A stretch of 64,000 bases of DNA from Chromatiales bacterium. GTDB lineage: Bacteria > Pseudomonadota > Gammaproteobacteria > JAGRCI01. Shown here one piece after another: positions 8,879 to 17,559 of the stretch. The translations under genes were made by a program, and so were the position numbers. Location: NCBI GenBank assembly GCA_020445565.1, contig JAGRGI010000093.1:1-64000 (forward strand), given 5' to 3'. Positions within the stretch are counted from its first letter, which is position 1; each line of letters begins with the position of its first letter. The notes beneath the pieces were generated by a model. That model was not told the origin of the DNA. It saw nothing but the letters and a program-made list of their open reading frames with translations, and did not search any database.

Positions 8879-9844
8879 ATGAAGCTGATCGTACAGATTC
8901 CCTGCTACAACGAGGAACACACCCTACCGCAGACCGTGGCCGATATTCCCCGCGAGATCGAAGGCATCGACGTCGTCGAGGTCCTCATCATCGATGACGG
9001 CAGCACGGACCGGACGGTGGAGGTGGCCAAGGAAATCGGTGTTGACCACATCATATGCAACAAGGCGAACATGGGCTTGGCGCGTACCTTTCGTCGCGGT
9101 ATCTGGGCCTGCCTGGAGCGTGGCGCGGACGTCATCGTCAATACCGATGGCGACAATCAGTACGCCGGCTGGGACATTCCCGCCCTGGTGCAGCCGATTA
9201 TCCGGGGCGAAGCGGATATCGTCGTCGGTAACCGTCAGACTCACCTGGTACCGCATTTCTCGCCGATGAAAAAGCGCTTGCAGAAGGTCGGGAGTTGGGT
9301 GGTGCGGCGGCTTTCCGGCTTGCAGATCCCGGACGCGGTCAGCGGTTTTCGGGCCATATCGCGTGATTCGGCGATCAAGCTGAACATCGTCTCGTCGTTC
9401 AGCTACACCATCGAGATGTTGATCCAGGCCGGCAAGCGCAACATGAAGGTGACGTCCGTCCCGGTGGAAACCAATGCCAAGACGCGCGAATCGCGGCTGT
9501 TCAAGAGCATTCCCCGGTTTATCGGCCGCTCGCTCAGTACCATGGTGCGGGTGTACGCCATGTATCAGCCGCTCCGGTTCTTTTTTTACATCGGCACGGT
9601 TTTGGCGTTGATCGGCATTGTTCCGATCATCCGCTTCCTCTATTTCTATTTCAGCACCGGGGGTGCCGGGCACATGCAATCCCTGGTGCTCGGCGGCGTG
9701 CTCCTGATGATGGGGTTCGTGGCCTATCTCGCCGGCTTGCTGGCGGATCTGATCTCATTCAATCGCCAGATCTTGGAGATGACCCTGGAAAAGGTGAAGC
9801 TCCAGGAATTGCGCGACCAGGAAACGTCGGCAGAGCGCGAATGA
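8879..9844 (+). CDS. Dolichyl/polyprenyl-phosphate sugar synthase-like GT2
   Basis: A 321-residue family 2 glycosyltransferase of the DPM1/GtrB type. It starts MKLIVQIPCYNEEHTL, followed by LIIDDGSTDRT and the metal site NTDGDNQY. Two C-terminal membrane segments follow (FYIGTVLALIGIVPIIRFL and LGGVLLMMGFVAYLAGLLA). Such enzymes load a hexose onto undecaprenyl phosphate for use by a periplasmic transferase, here presumably the GT39 protein encoded just upstream. The ATG at 8879 was chosen because the conserved fold begins there; the frame is open upstream inside the preceding gene. Confidence 0.88.
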   Translation: MKLIVQIPCYNEEHTLPQTVADIPREIEGIDVVEVLIIDDGSTDRTVEVAKEIGVDHIICNKANMGLARTFRRGIWACLERGADVIVNTDGDNQYAGWDIPALVQPIIRGEADIVVGNRQTHLVPHFSPMKKRLQKVGSWVVRRLSGLQIPDAVSGFRAISRDSAIKLNIVSSFSYTIEMLIQAGKRNMKVTSVPVETNAKTRESRLFKSIPRFIGRSLSTMVRVYAMYQPLRFFFYIGTVLALIGIVPIIRFLYFYFSTGGAGHMQSLVLGGVLLMMGFVAYLAGLLADLISFNRQILEMTLEKVKLQELRDQETSAERE

Positions 9845-9887
9845 CCTCTGCTGGCTTGTCTGGCGCCATTGGCCTGCGGTGGCCGTG

Positions 9888-11048
9888 ATGCGGATCGTCA
9901 CTTGGGGCACCTACGACCTGGGCAAGCCCAGGGTGCGCATCATGCTGCAAGGGCTGCGGGCAGCCGGCATCGAGGTGGTCGAATGTCATGTCGACCTGTG
10001 GTCCGGTGTTGAAGACAAGAGTCAGATCAAGGGCAAGTGGAGCAAGCTCAAGTTCGTCCTGCGCTGGCTGGCGGCCTATCCCGCCCTGGTGTTTCGTTAT
10101 CTTCGCACTGGCCGCCACGACGCTGTGTTGGTGCCCTATCTAGGGCAGTTGGATGTGCTGGTGTTGTGGTTGTTTGCCAAGCTCAGGGGCAAGCCCATTG
10201 TCTGGGACGCCTTTCTTTCCCTGTACAACACCGTGGTGGAAGACCGAAAGCTGGTGGGCAGACACAACCCGGTGGCCTATCTGGTTTATGCCTGGGAGTG
10301 GCTGGCCTGTCGGGCGGCGGCTCAGGTGGTGTTGGACACCGCTGCCCACGGGCGCTATTTCGTCGAACGGTTCCATCTGAATCCGGCAAGGGTCCAGCGG
10401 GTTTTTGTGGGCGTGGAGCCTCTTGCCTTTCCCGCCGCCAGCGATGCGCAGCGGGACGTTTCCCGCGACAGCGATAACACCTTGGTGCTTTTCTATGGGC
10501 AGTTCATCCCGCTGCATGGCATAGAAACCATCATCCGGGCCGCCAGGCTCATGCGGGATGAGGCGGTGTCGTGGGTGTTGATCGGTAGTGGTCAGCAGGA
10601 GGGATACATCCGACAGATGCTCGAAGAGCAGCCGTTGGAAAAGGTGGAGTGGATACCCTGGGTGCAGTACGAGGAGCTGGTACATTGGATTCACAGGGCG
10701 GATGTATGCCTGGGTATCTTCGGCGCCAGCCAGAAGACCGCCATGGTCATACCGAACAAAGCCTATCAGGTATTGTCGGCGCAGAGGCCCTTGATCACTG
10801 CGGATACGCCGGCGATACGGGAGTTGATCAGTCCCGACCCGCCGTGCATCTACCTGGTCCCGCCCGATCAGCCCGAAGCATTGTGTGATGCGGTTCGTTC
10901 CTTCCGGTCCTGGCAGCCAGCCAGTGACGACGAGCCTTGTGGGCCACGATTGCAAGCGATCAAGGAACGGTTTTCCATCGCGGCCATCGGTGCCGATCTC
11001 GAAGCCATTTTGCGTTCGGCACTTACGAAAGCCAAGGACGTGCGTTGA
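9888..11048 (+). CDS. Family 4-like glycosyltransferase
   Basis: A 386-residue GT-B glycosyltransferase without membrane segments. The N-terminal domain starts MRIVTWGTYDLGKPRVRIM; the C-terminal domain has LVLFYGQFIPLHGIETII, a strand-loop VLIGSGQQ, and IPNKAYQVLSAQRPLITAD at the nucleotide-sugar site, where the more usual glutamate-rich loop is replaced by KAYQ. Start is ATG 9888 or GTG 9879. It ends the plus-strand arm of the glycan locus and converges with fcl after 5 bp. Sugar specificity is unknown. Confidence 0.87.
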   Translation: MRIVTWGTYDLGKPRVRIMLQGLRAAGIEVVECHVDLWSGVEDKSQIKGKWSKLKFVLRWLAAYPALVFRYLRTGRHDAVLVPYLGQLDVLVLWLFAKLRGKPIVWDAFLSLYNTVVEDRKLVGRHNPVAYLVYAWEWLACRAAAQVVLDTAAHGRYFVERFHLNPARVQRVFVGVEPLAFPAASDAQRDVSRDSDNTLVLFYGQFIPLHGIETIIRAARLMRDEAVSWVLIGSGQQEGYIRQMLEEQPLEKVEWIPWVQYEELVHWIHRADVCLGIFGASQKTAMVIPNKAYQVLSAQRPLITADTPAIRELISPDPPCIYLVPPDQPEALCDAVRSFRSWQPASDDEPCGPRLQAIKERFSIAAIGADLEAILRSALTKAKDVR

Positions 11049-11053
11049 ACGTG

Positions 11054-12043
11054 TCAGCGGATTTCAGGAGCCGATTCCGCCAGGGCTCGCAGATTGCGAA
11101 GATACCAGCGATAGGTGTCTTCCAGACCTTGCCGCAATTCGATGCGGTGGCGCCAACCCAGACCATGGATGCGGTCAACGTCCAGAAGCTTGCGCGGGGC
11201 ACCGTCCGGTTTGGTGGGGTCGAACTCGATGGTCCCCGCATAGCCGACGATCATGGCGATCATCCGCGCCAGATCCCTTATGGGCAGATCCTCGCCGGTG
11301 CCGACATTGAGATGGGGTGCCGCTGCCGGAAGGCTTGCCCGATAGGCTTGCGCGGGCAGATCCATGGCGACCAGGCAGGCCGCCGCCAGATCATCCACGT
11401 GTAGAAATTCCCGGCGCGCATCACCGCTGCCCCATACGCTTACCGTGGGCGAACGGTCGTGTCTGGCCTCATGGAAACGCCTGATGAGCGCCGGTACGAC
11501 ATGGCCATTGTCAGGATCGAAATTATCGCCCGGACCATAGAGATTCGTCGGCATCAGGGAGCGGAAGTCCGTGCCGTATTGGCGGTTGAACGAGGCGCAC
11601 AGTTCCAGGCCGGCAATTTTGGCAATGGCGTAGGCACGGTTCGTCGGCTCCAAGGGGCCGTTCAGCAGGGCGATCTCTTTTATCGGTTGTTCCGCCTCGC
11701 GGGGATAGATGCAGGAACTGCCGAGAAACAGCAGTCGATTGACCGCAAATGCATGGGCGGCCTGGATGACATTGGTCTCGATCAACAGATTGTCGTAGAG
11801 GAATTCCGCTGGATAGGTGTCGTTGGCGTGGATGCCGCCTACCTTGGCCGCGGCTAGATAGACCTGGGCGATGCCCTCGCTGCGGAAAAAATCCCTTACC
11901 GCCGTCTGGTTTCGCAAATCGAGTTGCGCCCGGTCACGGGTAATGATGATTACGCCCGGTCGCTTGCGCAGTGCGCGGACGATCGCGCTGCCCACCATGC
12001 CGCGATGGCCAGCGACGAATACCCGTGGGCCTTGCTCAGCCAT
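11054..12043 (-). CDS. fcl: GDP-L-fucose synthase
   Basis: A 329-residue extended short-chain dehydrogenase that epimerises and reduces GDP-4-keto-6-deoxymannose to GDP-L-fucose with NADPH. The Rossmann motif is [14 protein letters not shown] near residue 14. The catalytic Ser and the YxxxK pair are in [15 protein letters not shown] and [10 protein letters not shown], and [18 protein letters not shown] is characteristic of Fcl/WcaG. It overlaps the end of gmd by 8 bp, so both steps are encoded together. The final sugar would feed the neighbouring glycosyltransferases or the large exopolysaccharide locus. Confidence 0.95.
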   Translation of the reverse strand: MAEQGPRVFVAGHRGMVGSAIVRALRKRPGVIIITRDRAQLDLRNQTAVRDFFRSEGIAQVYLAAAKVGGIHANDTYPAEFLYDNLLIETNVIQAAHAFAVNRLLFLGSSCIYPREAEQPIKEIALLNGPLEPTNRAYAIAKIAGLELCASFNRQYGTDFRSLMPTNLYGPGDNFDPDNGHVVPALIRRFHEARHDRSPTVSVWGSGDARREFLHVDDLAAACLVAMDLPAQAYRASLPAAAPHLNVGTGEDLPIRDLARMIAMIVGYAGTIEFDPTKPDGAPRKLLDVDRIHGLGWRHRIELRQGLEDTYRWYLRNLRALAESAPEIR

Positions 12044-13127
12044 GGTCGATCAACAACTGCTCGCGCTCGGCCTCGCGCAGGTCGGCCCTCATCATTTCGC
12101 CGATCATCTCATCAAAGCTCATCTTCGCTTGCCAGCCCAGTTCCCTGCGCACCAGGTTTGCGTCGCCGACGAGGGCATCCACTTCCGCAGGGCGAAAATA
12201 ACGCGGGTCGACGCGCACAATCACATCCCCCGGCCGGCAATGGCAGGGGTGTGTGCCGAGCGCGTCCACTACGCCAGCCTCCTGGGTGCCGGAGCCCTCC
12301 CAGCGGATCCGAATGCCCAACTCGGCTGCCGCCCGCTCGGCGAATTCCCGCACGCTGAATTGTTTGCCGGTAGCCACCACGAAGTCCTTGGGGTGTTGCT
12401 GTTGCAGCATCAACCACTGGATCTCGACATAGTCGCGGGCGTGGCCCCAATCGCGCTTGGCGTCCAGATTACCCAGGTAAAGGCAGGTTTGCAGGCCGGT
12501 TGCGATGCGCGCCAGACCGCGGGTGATCTTGCGGGTGACGAAGGTTTCCCCTCGGCGCGGTGATTCGTGATTGAACTGTATGCCGTTGCAGGCGTAGATC
12601 CCGTAGGCCTCGCGATAGTTTATGGTTATCCAGTAGGCATACAACTTGGCCACGGCGTAGGGCGAGCGGGGCTGGAAAGGCGTGTGTTCATTTTGTGGTG
12701 ATTGCGCGGCCTGCCCGAACAATTCCGATGTCGACGCCTGGTAGAAGCGGGTGCTGTCGTGAAGGCGGCTGGTGCGTATGGCCTCCAACAAGCGCAGCGC
12801 CCCTAATCCGGCGGTGTTGGCGGTGTACTCCGGCGATTCGAACGATACCGCCACATGGCTCTGCGCCGCGAGATTGTAGATCTCGTCGGGACGGACTTCC
12901 TGCACCAACCGCAGCAGCCCGGCAGAGTCGGTCATATCCCCGTAGTGCAGATGAAACGGTGTCGGGGCTTCCAGGGGATCGCGGTAGAGGTGATCGATGC
13001 GTTGGGTATTGAAGGACGAGGCCCGGCGCTTGAGGCCGTGAACCTCATAGCCCTTCGCCAACAATAATTCCGCCAGATACGAGCCGTCCTGGCCGGTAAC
13101 TCCGGTGATCAAAGCGACCTTGCTCAT
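12036..13127 (-). CDS. gmd: GDP-mannose 4,6-dehydratase
   Basis: A 363-residue NADP-dependent short-chain dehydrogenase that converts GDP-mannose to GDP-4-keto-6-deoxymannose. Motifs are [15 protein letters not shown] at the N-terminus, the catalytic Thr/Ser region QASTSELFG, and [10 protein letters not shown] with the catalytic Tyr and Lys. The stretch [17 protein letters not shown] is a hallmark of Gmd. It is slightly longer than average because of an insert around [20 protein letters not shown] in the C-terminal part. It forms a translationally linked pair with fcl. Confidence 0.96.
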   Translation of the reverse strand: MSKVALITGVTGQDGSYLAELLLAKGYEVHGLKRRASSFNTQRIDHLYRDPLEAPTPFHLHYGDMTDSAGLLRLVQEVRPDEIYNLAAQSHVAVSFESPEYTANTAGLGALRLLEAIRTSRLHDSTRFYQASTSELFGQAAQSPQNEHTPFQPRSPYAVAKLYAYWITINYREAYGIYACNGIQFNHESPRRGETFVTRKITRGLARIATGLQTCLYLGNLDAKRDWGHARDYVEIQWLMLQQQHPKDFVVATGKQFSVREFAERAAAELGIRIRWEGSGTQEAGVVDALGTHPCHCRPGDVIVRVDPRYFRPAEVDALVGDANLVRRELGWQAKMSFDEMIGEMMRADLREAEREQLLIDHG

Positions 13128-13268
13128 AGGCTGATACTCGTAACGCTGGGAGAACTCGACCCGCTGCTCACGTTGGTGGGCATTCTACAGTTGCCAGGAT
13201 CCGGGCATTGCGTTTTCGTTTGATGAGAGCCTGCCCCAGAATAGTGGAACGACTGCCGACCAGGAAAC

Positions 13269-14489
13269 TCAGATCTTCCTTGTGAGCCCCCAAAGTGCCA
13301 ACGGGGCCTGACCGAACAAGCCGAACAATACCACGCCGAAGGCGATGGACTGGATGGTCCACCAGTAGGGGATTTCCACCGGCAGCGATAGCGCCAGGGC
13401 CAGGGTGACGGCACCGCGCAGACCGCCCCACAGCAGGATGGACCGATGCCCGCTTGGTACGGGATTGCCGCCGAAGCGCGTCGCCGCAACCGCATGCATA
13501 CCCAGCAGGCCGTAAACCACGAGAGCGCGGATCAGCAGTACCGCGCCGATGCCGATGAGCATGGCGAGCCAACGTTCGGTGAACATCGCCATCGTGATCG
13601 TCATCCCCATCAGCAGGAACAACAGCGCGTTCCCCAGATAGGCCAGAAAATACCAGAGTTGATTGACGAAGTCCGGCCCATTGCGGGAACGCCTGTCGAT
13701 CTGTCCGAGCAGCACGGCGCAGAAGAGAACGGCCGTGACCGCGGAGGCGCTCAGCCAGTGATCGGCGACGATATAGGCGGCATAGGCGCCTATCAGGCTG
13801 ATTCCTGCCTGTACCACGGGGTCGCCGACCAAACGCATCAGCAAGGCGGTGAGCGCGCCCACCGCCAGGCCAAGTACCGCCCCGGCCACGAACAACCAAG
13901 CGAATCGTGAGAACAGATCAGCAGTCGATACCGCTGTATCCGGGCTCAAGGCCAGCGCCAGTATCAGGCTGAAGAGCACCACCGTGGTGGCGTCATTGAA
14001 CAGGCTTTCGCCCTCCAGCAGCACCAGCAGTCGCTCCGGTACACCCAGATGGCGCAAGGGTTCGGCAATGGCGCCGGGATCGGTGGAGGCCAGCAAGGCT
14101 CCGCAGAGCAAGCCGGCCACCCAGGGAAAGCCGGCGTTGTGCCCGATGCCGTAGTAGATGAGCGCGCCCACTGCCAGGGTGGACAGTGGCATCAGGAGCA
14201 GGGCGAAGATCAGAACGATCGGCAGGTTGCGAAGCAATTGCGGCAGATCGATGTGATAACCGGCCTCGAAAACCAGGATCGGTAGAAAAACATAGAACAC
14301 CAGATCGCCGAACAGCGGCGCCCGCAAACCGGTGTCCATGCCCAGCCCTGTAAAGATCTCCGCGCCGACATAGCCCACCAGCACCAACAAGGCGGCGAAG
14401 GGCAAACGAATGTGGCGTGCCAGGGGGTTGATCAGCGTGGCGATCAGTAACAGGCCAAGCAACAGGCCGATGGTGTCACGGATCTCCAA
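13269..14489 (-). CDS. CPA1-family Na+(K+)/H+ antiporter
   Basis: A 406-residue polytopic inner-membrane protein of the NhaP/CPA1 type. Many hydrophobic helices are visible, with conserved helix-breaking segments ALLASTDPGAIAEPL and GESLFNDATTVVLF that carry the cation-binding Asp residues of the family. There is no cytoplasmic C-terminal TrkA domain. The start is TTG at 14489, the only in-frame start close to the stop of the upstream gene. It begins 15 bp after the glutamate-synthase-like gene, so it is probably the last gene of the same transcript. Ion specificity is not readable. Confidence 0.9.
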   Translation of the reverse strand: MEIRDTIGLLLGLLLIATLINPLARHIRLPFAALLVLVGYVGAEIFTGLGMDTGLRAPLFGDLVFYVFLPILVFEAGYHIDLPQLLRNLPIVLIFALLLMPLSTLAVGALIYYGIGHNAGFPWVAGLLCGALLASTDPGAIAEPLRHLGVPERLLVLLEGESLFNDATTVVLFSLILALALSPDTAVSTADLFSRFAWLFVAGAVLGLAVGALTALLMRLVGDPVVQAGISLIGAYAAYIVADHWLSASAVTAVLFCAVLLGQIDRRSRNGPDFVNQLWYFLAYLGNALLFLLMGMTITMAMFTERWLAMLIGIGAVLLIRALVVYGLLGMHAVAATRFGGNPVPSGHRSILLWGGLRGAVTLALALSLPVEIPYWWTIQSIAFGVVLFGLFGQAPLALWGLTRKI

Positions 14490-14504
14490 CGCGCCGTTCC
14501 ACGT

Positions 14505-16031
14505 TCAGCTGGCCTTGGCGAGTGGGCCCTTGGTGGGTTTCACCTCGGGATAGAGTGCGTTGAGGGGCATCGAGCGTCCATCCGACTGAACCACGCGGGC
14601 ATGATGACGACGCAGTTCACGGGGTTCGAGCACGCCGCAGGAATGGGCGATGGTGCCTACCTCGTAGACCATGTTTTTGGCGTAGTGCATGACGCGCGTG
14701 GCCTTGTCTTCCGGCACCAGGCCCTTTTGCAGACGCGGATCGTGGGTGGTGATGCCGGTGGGGCAGGTGTTCTTGTTGCATTGCAGGGCCTGAATACAGC
14801 CAAGGGCGAACATGAAGCCTCGGGCGGAGGTGCAGAAATCCGCCCCCATGCACAGTGCCCAGGCGACATCGGCGGGGGTCACCAGCTTGCCGGAGGCGAT
14901 CACCTTTACCCGATCGCGCAGGCCGTACTCGTTGAGCTTGTCCACCAGCAGCGGCAGGCTCTCGCGCAGCGGCAGGCCCATGTCGTCCATCAGCGCCATG
15001 GGCGCCGCGCCAGTACCACCGTCAGCGCTGTCCACGGTGATGAAATCCGGGGCGCTCTCCCTGCCACGGCGCAGGCATTCGGCAAACAGATCGTCCAGAA
15101 ATTCCGGGCCGCCGAACACCGCCTTGAATCCCGCGGGCTTGCCCGTCACTGTCCGTACCCTGGCGATCATGTCCATCAGATCGCCGACACTGTCGACTTC
15201 CGGATGTCGGTTAGGGCTGATGGAATCCTTGCCAGGTTCGATGCCGCGTATGCCGGCGATCTCTTCGGTGACCTTGGCGCCGGGCAGGATGCCGCCCTTG
15301 CCAGGTTTGGCGCCTTGGCTGAGCTTGATCTCGAACATGCGTACCTGGGTGTGGGCGGCCACCTCCCGCAGGCGCTCGTCGCTCAACTCGCCGTTCAAAT
15401 CGCGCACGCCGTACTTCGCGGTACCGATCTGGAATACCAGGTCCGCGCCGCCATCCAGGTGATAGGGAGACAGACCGCCTTCGCCGGTGTTCTGCCAGCA
15501 TCCGGCCATGCGCGCACCATTGGACAGAGCCAGCACCGCCGGTTTGGACAGGGCGCCGTAGCTCATGCCGGAAATGTTGAACAAGGAGCTGGTGGTGTAG
15601 GGGTGTTGGCAGAACGGGCCGATGGTAACCTCGCGGGGTGGTACCGCGTCTTCGCCCAGGGTGGGAAAGGCCGTGTTGGCAAACAGCACTGTACCGCTTG
15701 GGCGCAGGTCACGGGTGGAACCGAAAGCGACAGTGTTGTCCAGGTTCTTGGCGGCCCGGTAGGCCCAGGAGCGTTGTGCGCGATTGAACGGCAGCTCTTC
15801 ACGGTCCATGGCAAAGAAGTACTGACGGAAGAATTCCCCCATGTGTTCGAAAAAGTAGCGGAAATGGCCTACTACCGGGTAGTTGCGGCGGATGGCGTGC
15901 TTGGTCTGGGTAACGTCCTGGATGTAGACGAAGATGATCCACAGCACGAACAGGCCCACCGCGACGATAAAGATCGCGGCCAGGGTTTCCACGGTCACCA
16001 AGAGAAAATGCTGGGTTTGATCGGAAATCAT
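14505..16031 (-). CDS. Membrane-anchored glutamate-synthase-like FMN/Fe-S protein
   Basis: A 508-residue protein related to the FMN-binding synthase domain of GltB. An N-terminal membrane helix (about 10-38) is followed by the barrel: FNISGMSYGALS (152-163), GCWQNTGEGGLSPYH, KLSQGAKPGKGGILPG and DSADGGTGAAP. Three cysteines, C412, C418 and C423 in GCIQALQCNKNTCPTG, match the 3Fe-4S cluster of glutamate synthase. The amidotransferase and NADPH modules are absent, so it is a stand-alone redox protein of unknown substrate, perhaps membrane-associated. ATG 16031 has a GGAGGAG ribosome-binding site. It sits between an aldehyde dehydrogenase gene and an antiporter gene. Confidence 0.88.
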   Translation of the reverse strand: MISDQTQHFLLVTVETLAAIFIVAVGLFVLWIIFVYIQDVTQTKHAIRRNYPVVGHFRYFFEHMGEFFRQYFFAMDREELPFNRAQRSWAYRAAKNLDNTVAFGSTRDLRPSGTVLFANTAFPTLGEDAVPPREVTIGPFCQHPYTTSSLFNISGMSYGALSKPAVLALSNGARMAGCWQNTGEGGLSPYHLDGGADLVFQIGTAKYGVRDLNGELSDERLREVAAHTQVRMFEIKLSQGAKPGKGGILPGAKVTEEIAGIRGIEPGKDSISPNRHPEVDSVGDLMDMIARVRTVTGKPAGFKAVFGGPEFLDDLFAECLRRGRESAPDFITVDSADGGTGAAPMALMDDMGLPLRESLPLLVDKLNEYGLRDRVKVIASGKLVTPADVAWALCMGADFCTSARGFMFALGCIQALQCNKNTCPTGITTHDPRLQKGLVPEDKATRVMHYAKNMVYEVGTIAHSCGVLEPRELRRHHARVVQSDGRSMPLNALYPEVKPTKGPLAKAS

Positions 16032-16096
16032 GGCGGCAATCTCCTCCGGCTTTTTCTACTGTATCGGGCTGAACAGACGTTCCTGCCGTCGACTTT

Positions 16097-17536
16097 TCAC
16101 AGGCTCTTCGAGCGCAGCACCATCATCTTTTCCACCTGCATGTCGTGGAAGGTATAAGGGATGCCGCCGACACCGAAGCCCGATTCGCGCAGGCCGGCGA
16201 AGGGCATCCAATCCACCCGGAAGGCGGTATGGTCGTTGATCATGATGGCCGAGCCGTTGAGCCGGTCGTAGCATCGCATGGCGGTGTCGATGTCGCGCGT
16301 CATGACCGCGGCCTGGAAGGAGTAGGGCACGTCATTGGCCCGGCGGATGGCTTCGTCCACGTCGGCACAGGAATACACGCAGATCACCGGGCCGAAGATC
16401 TCCTGGCAACTGACTTCCACGTCCTCTGGCGGATTCAGCAGCACGGTCGGTGGATAGCAGGTCTCGGACAGGGGTTCGCCGCCACACAATCGCTCCGCTC
16501 CCTTGACGACGGCGTTGTTCACCCATTGATGGACGCGTTCCACCTCCTTCGGGCGAATCAGCGGTCCCACCTCGGTGGCGGGGTCGGTGGGGTCGCCGAC
16601 CACCATGGCGCTACCCAGGCGGGCCAGCCCCTCCGCCACCTGACGAGCGACCGACTGATGGGCGAATACCCGCTGCACGGAAACACACACTTGGCCGGCG
16701 TGATAGAAACCGCCTTTGGCCAGTAAGGGTAAGGCGTCGTCCAGGTCGGCGTCCGCCGCGACCACCACTGGCGCGGCGCCGCCGTGTTCCAGGGCGCAAC
16801 GGGTTCCGGAGGCCAGTTTGGAGCGCAGCATCCAGCCCACCCTGGCGCTGCCGATAAAGCTGAAGAAGGCCACTCGCCGGTCAGTGGCCAATTGGGTGGC
16901 CAAGTCCAGGTCGGTCGGCATCAATGCCTGGCACCAGGCATCGGGCAGGCCGGCCTCGCGAAGGATGGCGACGAAACGGAAACAGGACAGGGCGGTATCC
17001 GCCGCCGGCTTCACGATTACCGGGCAGCCGGCGGCAATTGCCGGGCCGACCTGGTGAACGATCAGGTTGAGGGGATGGTTGAAGGCGCTGAAGGCGACCA
17101 CCGGGCCGATGGGTTCGCGGCGAGTGAACGCCAGACGCTGTGCCGAGCTGGGCGTGATGCGCATGGGGATCTCTTCGCCCGCGTTGCTGCGTATGCACTC
17201 CACGCAAGACTTCACGCCATCGATCGCCCTGGCGACCTCCACGCGGGAGTCGATCAGGGGTTTTCCGCCCTCTTGAGCAGCGCCCAGGGCCAGTTCCTCG
17301 GCCCTCTCGCTCATGATGGCGGCGGTCTTTTCCAAAATCTCCACCCGCCGGTGGGCGGGTAACCAGGCGTCGCGGTTCCGATACAGGGCATCGGCGGTGC
17401 GTAGCGCCCCCTCCACCACGGCGGCGCCGGCGGTGGCGACGGTGGCGATGAGTTTGTGGTCGTAAGGGGCACGTACCTCCTTGGGTGCATCCTCTTCGCC
17501 GGCGCCGGCGGTCATCAGGTGAAAATGCTCAGTCAT
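16097..17536 (-). CDS. NAD(P)-dependent aldehyde dehydrogenase
   Basis: A 479-residue soluble aldehyde dehydrogenase that oxidises an aldehyde to the acid or acyl thioester. Key residues are N153 in AFNHPLN, the general base E250 in ALEHGG and the catalytic C284 in HAGQVCVSVQRV. The NAD fold is seen in FIGSARVG. The sequence resembles lactaldehyde/glyceraldehyde-type dehydrogenases, but the substrate is not determinable. It lies 23 bp after the acetolactate-synthase-like gene and 65 bp before the FMN protein, suggesting that the TPP enzyme makes or consumes the aldehyde. Confidence 0.92.
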   Translation of the reverse strand: MTEHFHLMTAGAGEEDAPKEVRAPYDHKLIATVATAGAAVVEGALRTADALYRNRDAWLPAHRRVEILEKTAAIMSERAEELALGAAQEGGKPLIDSRVEVARAIDGVKSCVECIRSNAGEEIPMRITPSSAQRLAFTRREPIGPVVAFSAFNHPLNLIVHQVGPAIAAGCPVIVKPAADTALSCFRFVAILREAGLPDAWCQALMPTDLDLATQLATDRRVAFFSFIGSARVGWMLRSKLASGTRCALEHGGAAPVVVAADADLDDALPLLAKGGFYHAGQVCVSVQRVFAHQSVARQVAEGLARLGSAMVVGDPTDPATEVGPLIRPKEVERVHQWVNNAVVKGAERLCGGEPLSETCYPPTVLLNPPEDVEVSCQEIFGPVICVYSCADVDEAIRRANDVPYSFQAAVMTRDIDTAMRCYDRLNGSAIMINDHTAFRVDWMPFAGLRESGFGVGGIPYTFHDMQVEKMMVLRSKSL

Positions 17537-17559
17537 GGTCTATTCCCGATCGCGGTGCC

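Noticed and set aside
14601-16157. 518-residue plus-strand frame opposite the glutamate-synthase-like gene
   Set aside because: Composition is antisense-like, and the minus strand encodes clear FMN and Fe-S motifs.
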